Source of the DNA: Pseudomonadota bacterium
GTDB lineage: Bacteria; Pseudomonadota; Alphaproteobacteria; Acetobacterales; Acetobacteraceae
Direction of reading: 5' to 3'
Assembly: GCA_021826485.1 (NCBI GenBank)
Contig: JAKAZX010000014.1
Span: 1-20,978, forward strand
Length of the DNA: 20,978 nt
The notes beneath the pieces were generated by a model, which was not told where the DNA came from, did not search any database, and worked only from the letters and a program-made list of their open reading frames with translations. Positions 10,012-16,515 of this stretch are shown here, in pieces; position 1 is the first letter of the stretch; each line of letters starts with the position of its first letter. Position numbers and translations under genes: made by a program.

Positions 10012-10952
10012 CCGCGCTGCTGGAAGTTGCCGGGCTGGTCAAGCATTTCCCGATGCGCGGCGGCGCCGTGCGGGCGGTGGACGGCGTGTCGTTCACGCTC
10101 GACCGCGGCGAGACGCTGTCGCTGGTGGGCGAAAGCGGCTGCGGCAAATCGACGGTCGGGCGCTGCGTCCTGCGGCTGCTGCGGCCGACCGCGGGGCAGG
10201 TGACGCTGGCGGGACAGCGCATCGACACGCTGCCGGAACGGCGGCTGCGGCCGCTGCGCCGGCATATGCAGGTGGTGTTCCAGGACCCGTTCAGCAGCCT
10301 CGACCCGCGCCAGCGCGTGGTCGATGCGATCGGCGAGCCGCTGCGCAATTTCGGCCTCGCCTCCGGCGCCGCGCTGCGCGCGCGGGTGGCCGGGCTGCTC
10401 GATCAGGTGGGCCTGCCGGCGGCGGCGATGGACCGGCTGCCGCACGAGTTTTCCGGCGGCCAGCGCCAGCGCATCGGCATCGCCCGCGCGCTCGCCCCCG
10501 GCCCGGACCTGCTGATCTGCGACGAGGCGGTGTCCGCCCTCGATGTCTCCGTGAAGGCGCAGATCGTCAACCTGCTGATGGGGCTGCAGGCGCGGCTCGG
10601 CCTGGCGCTGCTGTTCATCAGCCACGACCTGGCGATCGTGGAGCATCTGACCCACCGCGTCGCGGTGATGTATCTCGGGCGCATCGTCGAAACGGCCGAC
10701 CGCGCCGCGCTGTTCGCGGCCCCGCGCCATCCCTATACGCGCGCCCTGCTGTCCGCGGTGCCGGTGCCGGACCCGCTGGCGGCGCGCAATCGCACGGTGC
10801 TGCGCGGCGACGTGCCCAGCCCGCGCAGCCCGCCGCCCGGCTGCCGGTTCCACACCCGCTGCCCCGCCGCCTTCGACCGCTGCCGGACGGAGGAGCCGGT
10901 GCCCCGGCAGGTCGGACCCGGCCACATCGCCGCCTGCCATCTGGAGGCGTAG
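10008..10952 (+). CDS. ABC transporter ATP-binding protein, DppF/OppF type
   Basis: A 314-aa nucleotide-binding subunit. Motifs are complete: Walker A GESGCGKS (41-48), Q-loop Q92 in VFQDPFSSLDPR, signature FSGGQRQR (148-155), Walker B LLICDE (168-173) followed by AVSALDVS, and H206. The C-terminal extension HPYTRALLSAVPVPDP carries cysteines at 279, 285, 292 and 310, like its partner. The ATG at 10008 overlaps the DppD-type stop as ATGA; an upstream in-frame ATG at 9942 lies inside the preceding gene and is rejected. It is the last gene of the operon, and its TAG stop directly touches the stop of the convergent MFS gene. Confidence 0.94.
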
Positions 10953-12116
10953 TCAGCCCGGCGCGAGCCGCCGGTGCAGCGCCCAGAGCGGCAGCGACAG
11001 CAGGGAGATGGCGCCGCCCGTCAGCAGCGCGCCGCCCGGATCGCCCATCAGGTCGGCGGCACGGCCGCACACCGCCGGGAAGATCGTGCCGCCCAGGTAA
11101 TAGGTTGTGTAGAACAGCGCCATGCCGACCGCCCGGTTCTCCGGCGCGGCGGACAGCGTGCCGGTGCCGACGATCACCCCGGCATGCAGCGCGCCGAGCG
11201 TGCCGAACAGCGCCCCCCAGAACACCGGCGCGCTGCCCAGCCCGATCGCGGCGACCGAGACGAAGCTGATCAGCGCGCCGAACAGGAACACCCGCCCGGC
11301 GCCGAACCGCGCCGCCACCGCGCCGCCGAACAGGATCGCCGGCAGATTGCCCCAGGTGCCGAGATTGAGCACGAGGTCGGTGACCCAGCCCGGCGCGCCC
11401 TGCCGCAGCAGCAGCGCCGGCGTGTAGGTCAGGAAGGCACTGAAGGAGGCGTTGTAGAACGTCCAGATCAGGCCGGCGATCAGCACCAGCGCGCATTCCG
11501 CCCGCGTCGGCCAGCCGAGGCTGCGGCGCCCGGCGTGGCCGCCGCCGCGCCAGCTCGCCAGCAGCACCACGGCGGCCAGCCCCGCCGGCAGCGCCCCCGC
11601 CAGGAAGGCGCTGCGCCAGCCGAATTCGTGCGCGATCGGCCCGTGGGTGAGCTGGCCGATGCCGATGCCGATCGGGAACGCGCCGAGCATCAGGCCGAGC
11701 GTGAGCAGGAAATTGCGGCCGGGGAACCGGTCCGCCAGCACCTTGCCCTGCATGACGGTCAGCGCCACCGCCCCGGCGCCCGCCAGCACGCGCGCCGCGC
11801 CGATGCCGAGCGGCCCGGCGGCCAGCGCCGCCGCTGCGCTGCCCGCCGCCATCAGCGCCATGCCGCCGCCGAGCAGCGCCCGGTCTCCGAAGCGCTGGGC
11901 GAGGAAACCGCAGGCCAGCGCGACCACGATCCCGGGCAGCATATAGGCCCCGACCAGGGAGCCGATGGCGGCGAAGTTCAGGCCGAACTCGCCCGCCAGC
12001 TCGGCGCCCAGGCTCGCCACCGTCTGCAACTGGTAGCCGAACGCGAATCGGGCGAGGGAGATCGCGGCGAGAATGCCCCAGGCGGCAAGCGGGGCGCCGC
12101 CGGGGCGCGGGTTCAT
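10953..12116 (-). CDS. Major facilitator superfamily (MFS) transporter
   Basis: A 387-aa, 12-helix secondary transporter. Strongly hydrophobic segments alternate with short loops along the whole length. The loop between helices 2 and 3 carries the MFS motif A-like FLAQRFGDRALLGGG, and a central hydrophilic loop (SWRGGGHAGRRSLGWPTRAE) separates the two six-helix halves. The substrate cannot be deduced. The start at 12116 (MNPRPGG) leaves GGGG about 12 nt upstream; an in-frame ATG at 12134 adds six residues and is possible. It is convergent with the ABC operon and divergent from the Uma2 gene, and forms a single-gene unit. A CTATCGC element lies 4 nt upstream of the ATG, so its promoter may also sit close to the start. 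Confidence 0.88.
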   Translation of the reverse strand: MNPRPGGAPLAAWGILAAISLARFAFGYQLQTVASLGAELAGEFGLNFAAIGSLVGAYMLPGIVVALACGFLAQRFGDRALLGGGMALMAAGSAAAALAAGPLGIGAARVLAGAGAVALTVMQGKVLADRFPGRNFLLTLGLMLGAFPIGIGIGQLTHGPIAHEFGWRSAFLAGALPAGLAAVVLLASWRGGGHAGRRSLGWPTRAECALVLIAGLIWTFYNASFSAFLTYTPALLLRQGAPGWVTDLVLNLGTWGNLPAILFGGAVAARFGAGRVFLFGALISFVSVAAIGLGSAPVFWGALFGTLGALHAGVIVGTGTLSAAPENRAVGMALFYTTYYLGGTIFPAVCGRAADLMGDPGGALLTGGAISLLSLPLWALHRRLAPG

Positions 12117-12185
12117 CCGCGCGATAGACCCCATCCCCCGCCCGCGCACAAGCGGCGCAGGGATGCCGCCACGGCAGGGGCGTGC

Positions 12186-12197
12186 TATGATCCGCGC
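12186..12197 (+). promoter_or_regulatory. -10 element of a predicted leaderless promoter
   Basis: The near-consensus hexamer TATGAT (12186-12191), in the context GCTATGAT, ends 6 nt before the ATG at 12198, with no Shine-Dalgarno sequence between. The predicted start of transcription coincides with the start codon. A possible -35 (ATGCCG, 12163-12168) lies 17 nt upstream and is weak. Confidence 0.55.
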
Positions 12198-12749
12198 ATG
12201 TCCGATCCGGTCCGCCATCCCCGCATGACGGCCGACGAGTTCATCGCCTGGGCGCAGGATAGTCCGGAGGCGGAGCGCCATGAGCTGATCGCGGGGATGC
12301 CGGTGGCGATGGCGCCGGAGCGGTTCGCGCATCTGCGCATGAAGGCCCGCGTGGTCCGCCGTGTCGCGGAGGCCATCGAGGCGGCCGGCCTGCCGTGCGA
12401 GGCCTTCGCCGACGGGCTGGCCGTCGCGATCGACGAATCGACGCTGTACTATCCGGATGCGACGCTGCGCTGCGGCCCGCCGCCGGCCGAAGGCCTGGCA
12501 AGGATCGACGACCCGCTGGTCATCGTGGAGGTGCTGTCGCCGCCCACGCGCGCGGTCGATACCGGGGTGAAGCTCAGCGACTATTTCCGCCTGCCGTCGC
12601 TGCGCCACTATGTCCTGCTGCGGCCGGAAACGCACACCATCATCCACCACGCCCGCGACGATGACGGCACCATCACCACCAGCATCCTGCGGGAGGGGAC
12701 GCTGCGTCTCGATCCGCCGGGGATCGAACTGGCCGACCTGTTCGCCTGA
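12198..12749 (+). CDS. Uma2-family PD-(D/E)xK nuclease-like protein (DUF820)
   Basis: A 183-aa protein of the Uma2/DUF820 family. The N-terminal MTADEFIAWAQDSPEAERHELIAG and the core match the family. The restriction-endonuclease-like triad is present: PD at 86-87 (YYPDATLRCG), E111 in IVEVLSPPTRAVDTGVKL, and K125. Families of this type are abundant in cyanobacteria and scattered in proteobacteria; the cellular role and the actual nuclease activity of most members are unknown. The ATG at 12198 has no ribosome-binding site but a -10 element 6 nt upstream. It stands alone between an MFS gene (divergent) and the Hsp33 gene, with no recognisable partner such as an antitoxin. Confidence 0.88.
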   Translation: MSDPVRHPRMTADEFIAWAQDSPEAERHELIAGMPVAMAPERFAHLRMKARVVRRVAEAIEAAGLPCEAFADGLAVAIDESTLYYPDATLRCGPPPAEGLARIDDPLVIVEVLSPPTRAVDTGVKLSDYFRLPSLRHYVLLRPETHTIIHHARDDDGTITTSILREGTLRLDPPGIELADLFA

Positions 12750-12782
12750 TGCGGCAAGGTGGCGCCGGGGCGGGTGCCACCC

Positions 12783-12794
12783 TATCTTCGCGGC
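12783..12794 (+). promoter_or_regulatory. -10 element of a predicted leaderless promoter
   Basis: The hexamer TATCTT (12783-12788), in the context CCTATCTT, ends 6 nt before the ATG at 12795, and there is no ribosome-binding site. It sits in the 45-bp gap after the Uma2 stop, so the Hsp33 gene can be transcribed on its own. GTGGCG (12759-12764), 18 nt upstream, resembles the TTGGCA -35 of the DUF1989 promoter. Confidence 0.5.
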
Positions 12795-13754
12795 ATGCCT
12801 GATACCCCAGCCTTCCTCGACGGCGGTCGCCCCGACGTGCCCGACATCGTCGTGCCGCGCGGCGTCACCCCGTTCCACCTGCCCGGCCAGCCGGTGCGCG
12901 GCCGCCTGGTGCGGCTGGGGCCGCTGGCCGACGCGCTGCTGACCCGTCACCGCAACCACCCCGCCGTCACGCGGCTGGCCGGGGAGGCGCTGGCGCTGGT
13001 CGCCGGGCTGGCGGCGGCGCTGAAATTCCGCGGCTCGTTCTCCCTGCAGATCAAGGGCGACGGGCCGGTGACCATGCTGCTGGCCGACTGCACCGATGCC
13101 GGGGCGCTGCGCGGTTACGCGCGCGCCGAGTCGGAGAAGCTGGCCGCCCTGCTGGAGACGACGCCGGAGCCTTCGGCCGCGGCGCTGGTCGGCGGCGGCT
13201 ATCTGGCGCTGACCGCCGATCAGGGACCGGACACCGAGCGCTATCAGGGCATCGTCAGCATCGCCGGCCGGTCGCTTGCCGACATGGCGCTGCACTATTT
13301 CGCCACGTCGGAGCAGTTGCGCTGCCAGCTTCGCCTGGCCGCGGCACAGGGGCCGGCCGGCTGGCGGGCGAGCGCCCTGATCCTGGAGAAAGTGGCCGGC
13401 GCCGGCGGCATCGACCCCGAGCTGGACGCCGCGGCACAGGAGGAAAGCTGGCGCGCCGCGACCCTGCTGGCCGCCACCGTGACGGACGAAGAACTGCTGG
13501 ACGACACCCTGGCGCCGGAGCGGCTGCTGTACCGCCTGTTCCACACCGCGGGCGTCGCCGCCGACCGGCCGCGGGCGCTCGCCTATGGCTGCCGCTGCTC
13601 CCGCCAGCGGCTGTCGGGCATCCTGGAGGGATTCGCCGCCGACGACCTCGATCACATGGCCGAGGGGGGCGACATCGTCATGACGTGCGAGTTCTGCAAC
13701 CTGGACTTCCGCTTCCCGCGCGCCGATGTGCGCGGCGCGGGCGGTCACGGGTAG
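12795..13754 (+). CDS. hslO: Hsp33 redox-regulated molecular chaperone
   Basis: A 319-aa cytoplasmic holdase that is activated by oxidative unfolding. The N-terminal domain includes VRGRLVRLGPLADALLTRH (35-53), LKFRGSFSLQIKGDGPVTML (77-96) and the Y-Q-G-I-V strand at 150-154. The C-terminal zinc switch is intact: C266-x-C268 (YGCRCSRQRL) and C298-x2-C301 (MTCEFCN), spaced as in Hsp33. In the reduced state the four cysteines bind zinc; peroxide plus heat forms disulfides and exposes the client-binding surface. The ATG at 12795 is preferred to an in-frame GTG at 12759 because of the -10 element before it. Alphaproteobacterial Hsp33 proteins often have an N-terminal extension like residues 1-30 here. 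Confidence 0.95.
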   Translation: MPDTPAFLDGGRPDVPDIVVPRGVTPFHLPGQPVRGRLVRLGPLADALLTRHRNHPAVTRLAGEALALVAGLAAALKFRGSFSLQIKGDGPVTMLLADCTDAGALRGYARAESEKLAALLETTPEPSAAALVGGGYLALTADQGPDTERYQGIVSIAGRSLADMALHYFATSEQLRCQLRLAAAQGPAGWRASALILEKVAGAGGIDPELDAAAQEESWRAATLLAATVTDEELLDDTLAPERLLYRLFHTAGVAADRPRALAYGCRCSRQRLSGILEGFAADDLDHMAEGGDIVMTCEFCNLDFRFPRADVRGAGGHG

Positions 13755-13800
13755 GATAATCCGGCGCCGGCAACATTGACCGTGCGGCGCGCGTTGCCCA

Positions 13801-13846
13801 GGTTGCACGGGTGCGACCAAAGCGCGCAGGTTGCGCATCCGCGATC
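13801..13846. promoter_or_regulatory. Twin dyad elements GGTTGC-N6-GCGAYC (possible operator)
   Basis: Two copies of the same gapped, nearly palindromic element lie 28 bp apart: GGTTGCACGGGTGCGACC (13801-13818) and GGTTGCGCATCCGCGATC (13829-13846). They share both half-sites and differ in the spacer. Both lie in the 116-bp gap before the exported-protein gene at 13871, the second ending 24 nt before its ATG. A TTGACC hexamer is at 13776-13781, without a clear -10. This arrangement is what a dimeric regulator binding twice would need; the regulator is unknown. Confidence 0.4.
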
Positions 13847-13870
13847 AATACGAGAGGAGCCGGAGCCGCC

Positions 13871-14506
13871 ATGACCGCCCCTGCCGTCCTGCCCCGCCGG
13901 CTGCCCCGCCGCGCCGCGCTGGCCGGCGCCTGCGCCCTGGCGCTGGCGCGCTGCGCCGCGCCGCCGCCGCCGCAATCCTTCCCGCCGCTGAGCTTCGGCT
14001 ACCTGACCAAGCTGAAACTGGATGTCGGTAATATCGAGGTGGACAACGCCTGGACGCCGGCGACCGTGGCGAACGGCGAGCATGTCGAGAACCAGGCGCC
14101 GGAGCAGCCGGTGGAGGCGCTGCGCCGGATGGTGCAGGACCGGCTGATCCCCGGCGGCACCGGCGGCCATGCGGTGGTGACGATCGACGATGCCTCTCTG
14201 GTGCGCGTCACCGACCGGTTCGAGGCGAGCTTCGCCGTCCACATGGACATCAACAACGCCGACGGCACCCGCAGCGGCTATGCCGAGGCGAAGGTGGCGC
14301 GCACCCGTACCATCAGCGACTACACGCCCGCCGCGGTGCGGCAGGCGCTGTACGATCTGGTGAAGGCGACGATGGGCGACATGAATGTCGAGTTCGAGTA
14401 CCAGATCCGCCATTCGCTGAAGGACTGGCTGCAAACGACGGCGCCCGCCGCGCCGGTGCCGCCGCCGGTGCAGCAGCAGGATCTGAACAGCCCGCCGAAT
14501 TCATGA
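13871..14506 (+). CDS. Conserved-looking exported protein, atypical lipoprotein candidate
   Basis: A 211-aa protein I do not recognise. A twin-arginine-like N-terminus (LPRRLPRRAALAGACALALA) is followed by C28 in the context LARC: a lipobox except for Arg at the -1 position where Gly, Ala or Ser is usual. A Pro-rich linker (about 29-40) follows, then a folded domain beginning SFGYLTKLKLDVGNIEVDNAW (41-61, in two parts) with alternating strands and helices to about 190, and a Pro/Gln-rich tail (PAAPVPPPVQQQD). Most likely it is a periplasmic or outer-membrane-anchored protein. GAGAGGAG lies upstream of the ATG at 13871. It follows Hsp33 by 116 bp, with two dyad elements between, and ends in a strong hairpin. 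Confidence 0.75.
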   Translation: MTAPAVLPRRLPRRAALAGACALALARCAAPPPPQSFPPLSFGYLTKLKLDVGNIEVDNAWTPATVANGEHVENQAPEQPVEALRRMVQDRLIPGGTGGHAVVTIDDASLVRVTDRFEASFAVHMDINNADGTRSGYAEAKVARTRTISDYTPAAVRQALYDLVKATMGDMNVEFEYQIRHSLKDWLQTTAPAAPVPPPVQQQDLNSPPNS

Positions 14507-14539
14507 ACAGCCGGCGCGCCAAGCGCGCCGGCTGTCATG
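14502..14539. terminator. Hairpin between convergent genes
   Basis: ACAGCCGGCGCGC (14507-14519) pairs perfectly with GCGCGCCGGCTGT (14523-14535) around a 3-nt loop. CATG at 14502-14505 pairs with CATG at 14536-14539 beyond a single bulged A. The left arm overlaps the stop codon of the exported-protein gene, and the hairpin ends 22 nt before the stop of the convergent cytochrome-porin gene. No U-tract follows, so it is a terminator-like or mRNA-end-protecting structure for both strands. Confidence 0.7.
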
Positions 14540-14561
14540 TCGCTGCGGCTGACGCGATCGG

Positions 14562-15938
14562 TCAGAAGGCCAGCCAGGCGAAGGCGTAGAGCGTGTTGTT
14601 GGCACCGGCCGAGCGGCCGTATCCGTCGTAGTTGCCGACGCCGCCGTCGAACTCCGTATAGAGCGTGTATTGCAGGCCGAACTTGATGTTGGCGAATGGC
14701 GCACCCCAGGAGTCGCTCTTGCCGAACGGCACGTAGTCGAGCTCGGCGATGTACTCCATGCTGTTCGGCTTGCCGTTGTTGCTGCCGGTGACCGGGCCGG
14801 GCGAATAGAGCAGCGCGTCGGCCGAGCCGGTGGTCTTCTGCACTGCGAAGGTCGCGCCGTAGGTCTTCTGGTAGTAGTAGGTGACGTTGGCGCGCAGTTG
14901 ATCGAGATGGCCGTTCGGGTTGGCCGCCAGCCCCTGCGCGACCGAGGCGCCGAGATTCTGGATCTCGTGGGTGTAGATGCCGCCGACCGAGACGGTGTTG
15001 GTGCCGTCGCCGATGAACTGATAGAGCCCGTCCACGGCGAAGTCCGTATAGGTGTCGGTGCCGTAGCCGGGGATGCCGCCCGGTTCCAGATTGGCATGGA
15101 ACAGCAGCCCGCCGACCTCCGCCGCCTGGCCGTTCCAGTCCCACTCATAGGCCACGCGCGCATAGGGCATGGGGGCGGAGGATGTGCCGGGATAGCTGAA
15201 GTCGCCCATCATCTTGGCAAGCGCGGTGCCCATCGTGCCGTAGACGCCGACGTCGAAATACAGCGAATTGTCGTACCAGCCGTTGATGGTGGCGCCGAGC
15301 GTGTTGCCGATCAGGGAGGTGATGATCGGGTTGGCCCCCGGCACCGGCGCCAGCGCCGAGGCGACATACGGATAGCCCCAGGCGAAGGTGTTGTTGTACG
15401 GGTCCTGCACCGTCGGGCCGTTGTTGAGCGACAGGCCGATCCGCAGATTGGCGTCGTTCGGCAGGTCGATCGGCGTGGTCACGCGGACATCGGTGTTGTC
15501 CCAGTGGAACGCCGCGGCGGTGCCGCTGTAGGTGCCCTGGATCATCGCGCCGGCATAGTCGTTGAACCGGCCGGCCAGGAACACGCTGATCTGGTCGAGG
15601 GCGAAGTTGTTGTTGTCGGCGTAATGCGTCGCCGCCGGTCCCGGCTGGTTCTGCGCCGTGTTGGTGAAGGAACTGTACACCATCGCCGAGAGCGGGATGC
15701 GCGAGGCGAGGCCGTCACCGCCCTGCAACGTATAGCCGCTGATCTTGAACGCCCGTCCGAACGGCGTGAGCTGCGGCCCGAACGAGCCGATATGGCAGGC
15801 GCTGCACGGCTGCCCGGTCTGCGAGGCAAAGCTGGGCACGGCATGCGCAGGCCGCGCGATCGCGGACAGCGCGGCCACCGCCACCGCCAGCGCCCCCAGC
15901 ACCCTTGCCGGCAGGCGCATTCGACCCTTCCACATCAT
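14562..15938 (-). CDS. Outer-membrane monohaem cytochrome-porin fusion (Cyc2-like architecture)
   Basis: A 458-aa exported protein. The signal peptide (ARVLGALAVAVAALSAI, cleavage after AHA at residue 33) is followed by one c-type haem site, C45-S-A-C48-H49, in a short domain reading TGQPCSACHIG then LTPFGRAFKISGYTLQ (58-73). The remaining 380 residues are rich in alternating polar/aromatic stretches, Gly, Asn and Tyr (for example GATINGWYDNSLYFDVGVYG and LRANVTYYYQKTYGATFAV), and the chain ends AFAWLAF with the terminal Phe of outer-membrane beta-barrels. One haem fused to a barrel of this size is the design of Cyc2, the Fe(II)-oxidising outer-membrane cytochrome; many uncharacterised relatives are known, so the substrate here is open. 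The ATG at 15938 (or 15935) follows AAAGGA. A perfect FNR box lies about 63 nt upstream. Confidence 0.85.
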   Translation of the reverse strand: MMWKGRMRLPARVLGALAVAVAALSAIARPAHAVPSFASQTGQPCSACHIGSFGPQLTPFGRAFKISGYTLQGGDGLASRIPLSAMVYSSFTNTAQNQPGPAATHYADNNNFALDQISVFLAGRFNDYAGAMIQGTYSGTAAAFHWDNTDVRVTTPIDLPNDANLRIGLSLNNGPTVQDPYNNTFAWGYPYVASALAPVPGANPIITSLIGNTLGATINGWYDNSLYFDVGVYGTMGTALAKMMGDFSYPGTSSAPMPYARVAYEWDWNGQAAEVGGLLFHANLEPGGIPGYGTDTYTDFAVDGLYQFIGDGTNTVSVGGIYTHEIQNLGASVAQGLAANPNGHLDQLRANVTYYYQKTYGATFAVQKTTGSADALLYSPGPVTGSNNGKPNSMEYIAELDYVPFGKSDSWGAPFANIKFGLQYTLYTEFDGGVGNYDGYGRSAGANNTLYAFAWLAF

Positions 15939-15966
15939 CCAATCCTTTCGTGCCGTTCGCAGGCGC

Positions 15967-15972
15967 ACAAAA
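15967..15972 (-). promoter_or_regulatory. Possible -10 of the FNR-dependent cytochrome-porin promoter
   Basis: On the minus strand TTTTGT (15972-15967) is the best -10-like hexamer between the FNR box and the cytochrome-porin start. A start of transcription at about 15960 would place the box centre (16001.5) at -41.5, the class II FNR position, and leave a 22-nt leader with AAAGGA before the ATG. The hexamer itself is a poor match to consensus, as is usual for activator-dependent promoters, and it was chosen partly because of its spacing. Confidence 0.35.
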
Positions 15973-15982
15973 GGCCGAAACG

Positions 15983-16022
15983 ATCACGGCGGCGTTGATC
16001 AGGATCAAACCGCCGCCGTGAT
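15983..16022 (-). terminator. GC-rich inverted repeat after the cytochrome c gene (terminator/attenuator candidate)
   Basis: Arms ATCACGGCGGCG (15983-15994) and CGCCGCCGTGAT (16011-16022) are perfect inverted copies. Inside them TTGATC and GATCAA extend the pairing, apart from a 2-nt bulge. On the minus strand the structure begins 8 nt after the cytochrome c stop, and is followed by CGTTTCGGCCTTTTG, a modest T-rich tail. It can therefore act as a partial terminator of the cytochrome c transcript. The same DNA contains the FNR box of the next gene. Confidence 0.55.
15995..16008. promoter_or_regulatory. Perfect FNR/FixK-type box TTGAT-N4-ATCAA
   Basis: TTGATCAGGATCAA (plus strand) matches the FNR/Anr/FixK consensus in all ten defined positions. 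It lies between the cytochrome c gene and the cytochrome-porin gene, centred about 63 nt upstream of the porin start at 15938. FNR-family proteins activate from such sites under low oxygen in alphaproteobacteria. A perfect 14-bp match is rare by chance in DNA this GC-rich, and the placement before an electron-transfer gene supports function. Confidence 0.7.
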
Positions 16023-16030
16023 GCGTCCGG

Positions 16031-16396
16031 TCAGTGCAAGCTTGCCAGATAGGCGATCAGGTCGGCCCGCTTCGCGGGGTCCTTCAGGCCGGCATAGGAC
16101 ATGGTGGTATCGGGAACCATCGCCCGCGGATTGGTGAGGTACTTGTCGAGCGTCGCGGCATCCCAGGTGACGCCGAGCTTCTTGTGGTCGGCGGAATAGT
16201 GAAAGCCGGGCACGCTGCCGGCCGGCCGGCCGACCACGCCGGCCAGCGTCGGGCCGATGCCGTTCTTGCCGGGGGCGGCGGAATGGCAGATGCCGCATTG
16301 CGACTTGAACAACCTCTCCCCCGCGGCGGGATCGGCGGCCAGCGCCGCCGTGGTGAATCCGGCCAGCAGCAGGCCGGTGAGCAGGCTACGGAACAT
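16031..16396 (-). CDS. Class I c-type cytochrome, periplasmic
   Basis: A 121-aa small monohaem cytochrome. Signal peptide MFRSLLTGLLLAGFTTAALA (cleavage after residue 20) exports it. The haem site is C34-G-I-C37-H38 (QCGICHSAAPGKNGIGPTL, 33-51), with GPTLAGVVGRPAG next and the Met axial ligand M99 in PDTTMSYAGL (95-104); the C-terminal helix is KRADLIAYLASL. This is the cytochrome c2/c550-like fold, an electron shuttle in the periplasm. GGGAG lies about 9 nt before the ATG at 16396. It is directly upstream of the cytochrome-porin on the same strand (92-bp gap), so it is the natural electron partner of that protein, comparable to the periplasmic cytochromes paired with Cyc2; partnership is inferred. 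Confidence 0.93.
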   Translation of the reverse strand: MFRSLLTGLLLAGFTTAALAADPAAGERLFKSQCGICHSAAPGKNGIGPTLAGVVGRPAGSVPGFHYSADHKKLGVTWDAATLDKYLTNPRAMVPDTTMSYAGLKDPAKRADLIAYLASLH

Positions 16397-16515
16397 GTGC
16401 GGTCTCCCTTGTCAGGCTGCTAGGTCCGCTATCACGCCGGCCCCGCCGCTTGCATTGCACCGCGACATGGCAGACGCGTCGGATGGCGCTCTCGTGTAAC
16501 AAACTGTAGCACAGC

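Noticed and set aside
13776..13804. TTGACC as the -35 of a promoter for the 211-aa exported protein
   Set aside because: No -10-like hexamer lies 16-18 nt downstream, so the promoter was not called.
10953..13838. A 961-codon minus-strand frame extending the MFS transporter upstream
   Set aside because: Only the last 387 codons look like a transporter. The rest runs antisense to the Uma2 and Hsp33 genes and has no membrane or domain character.
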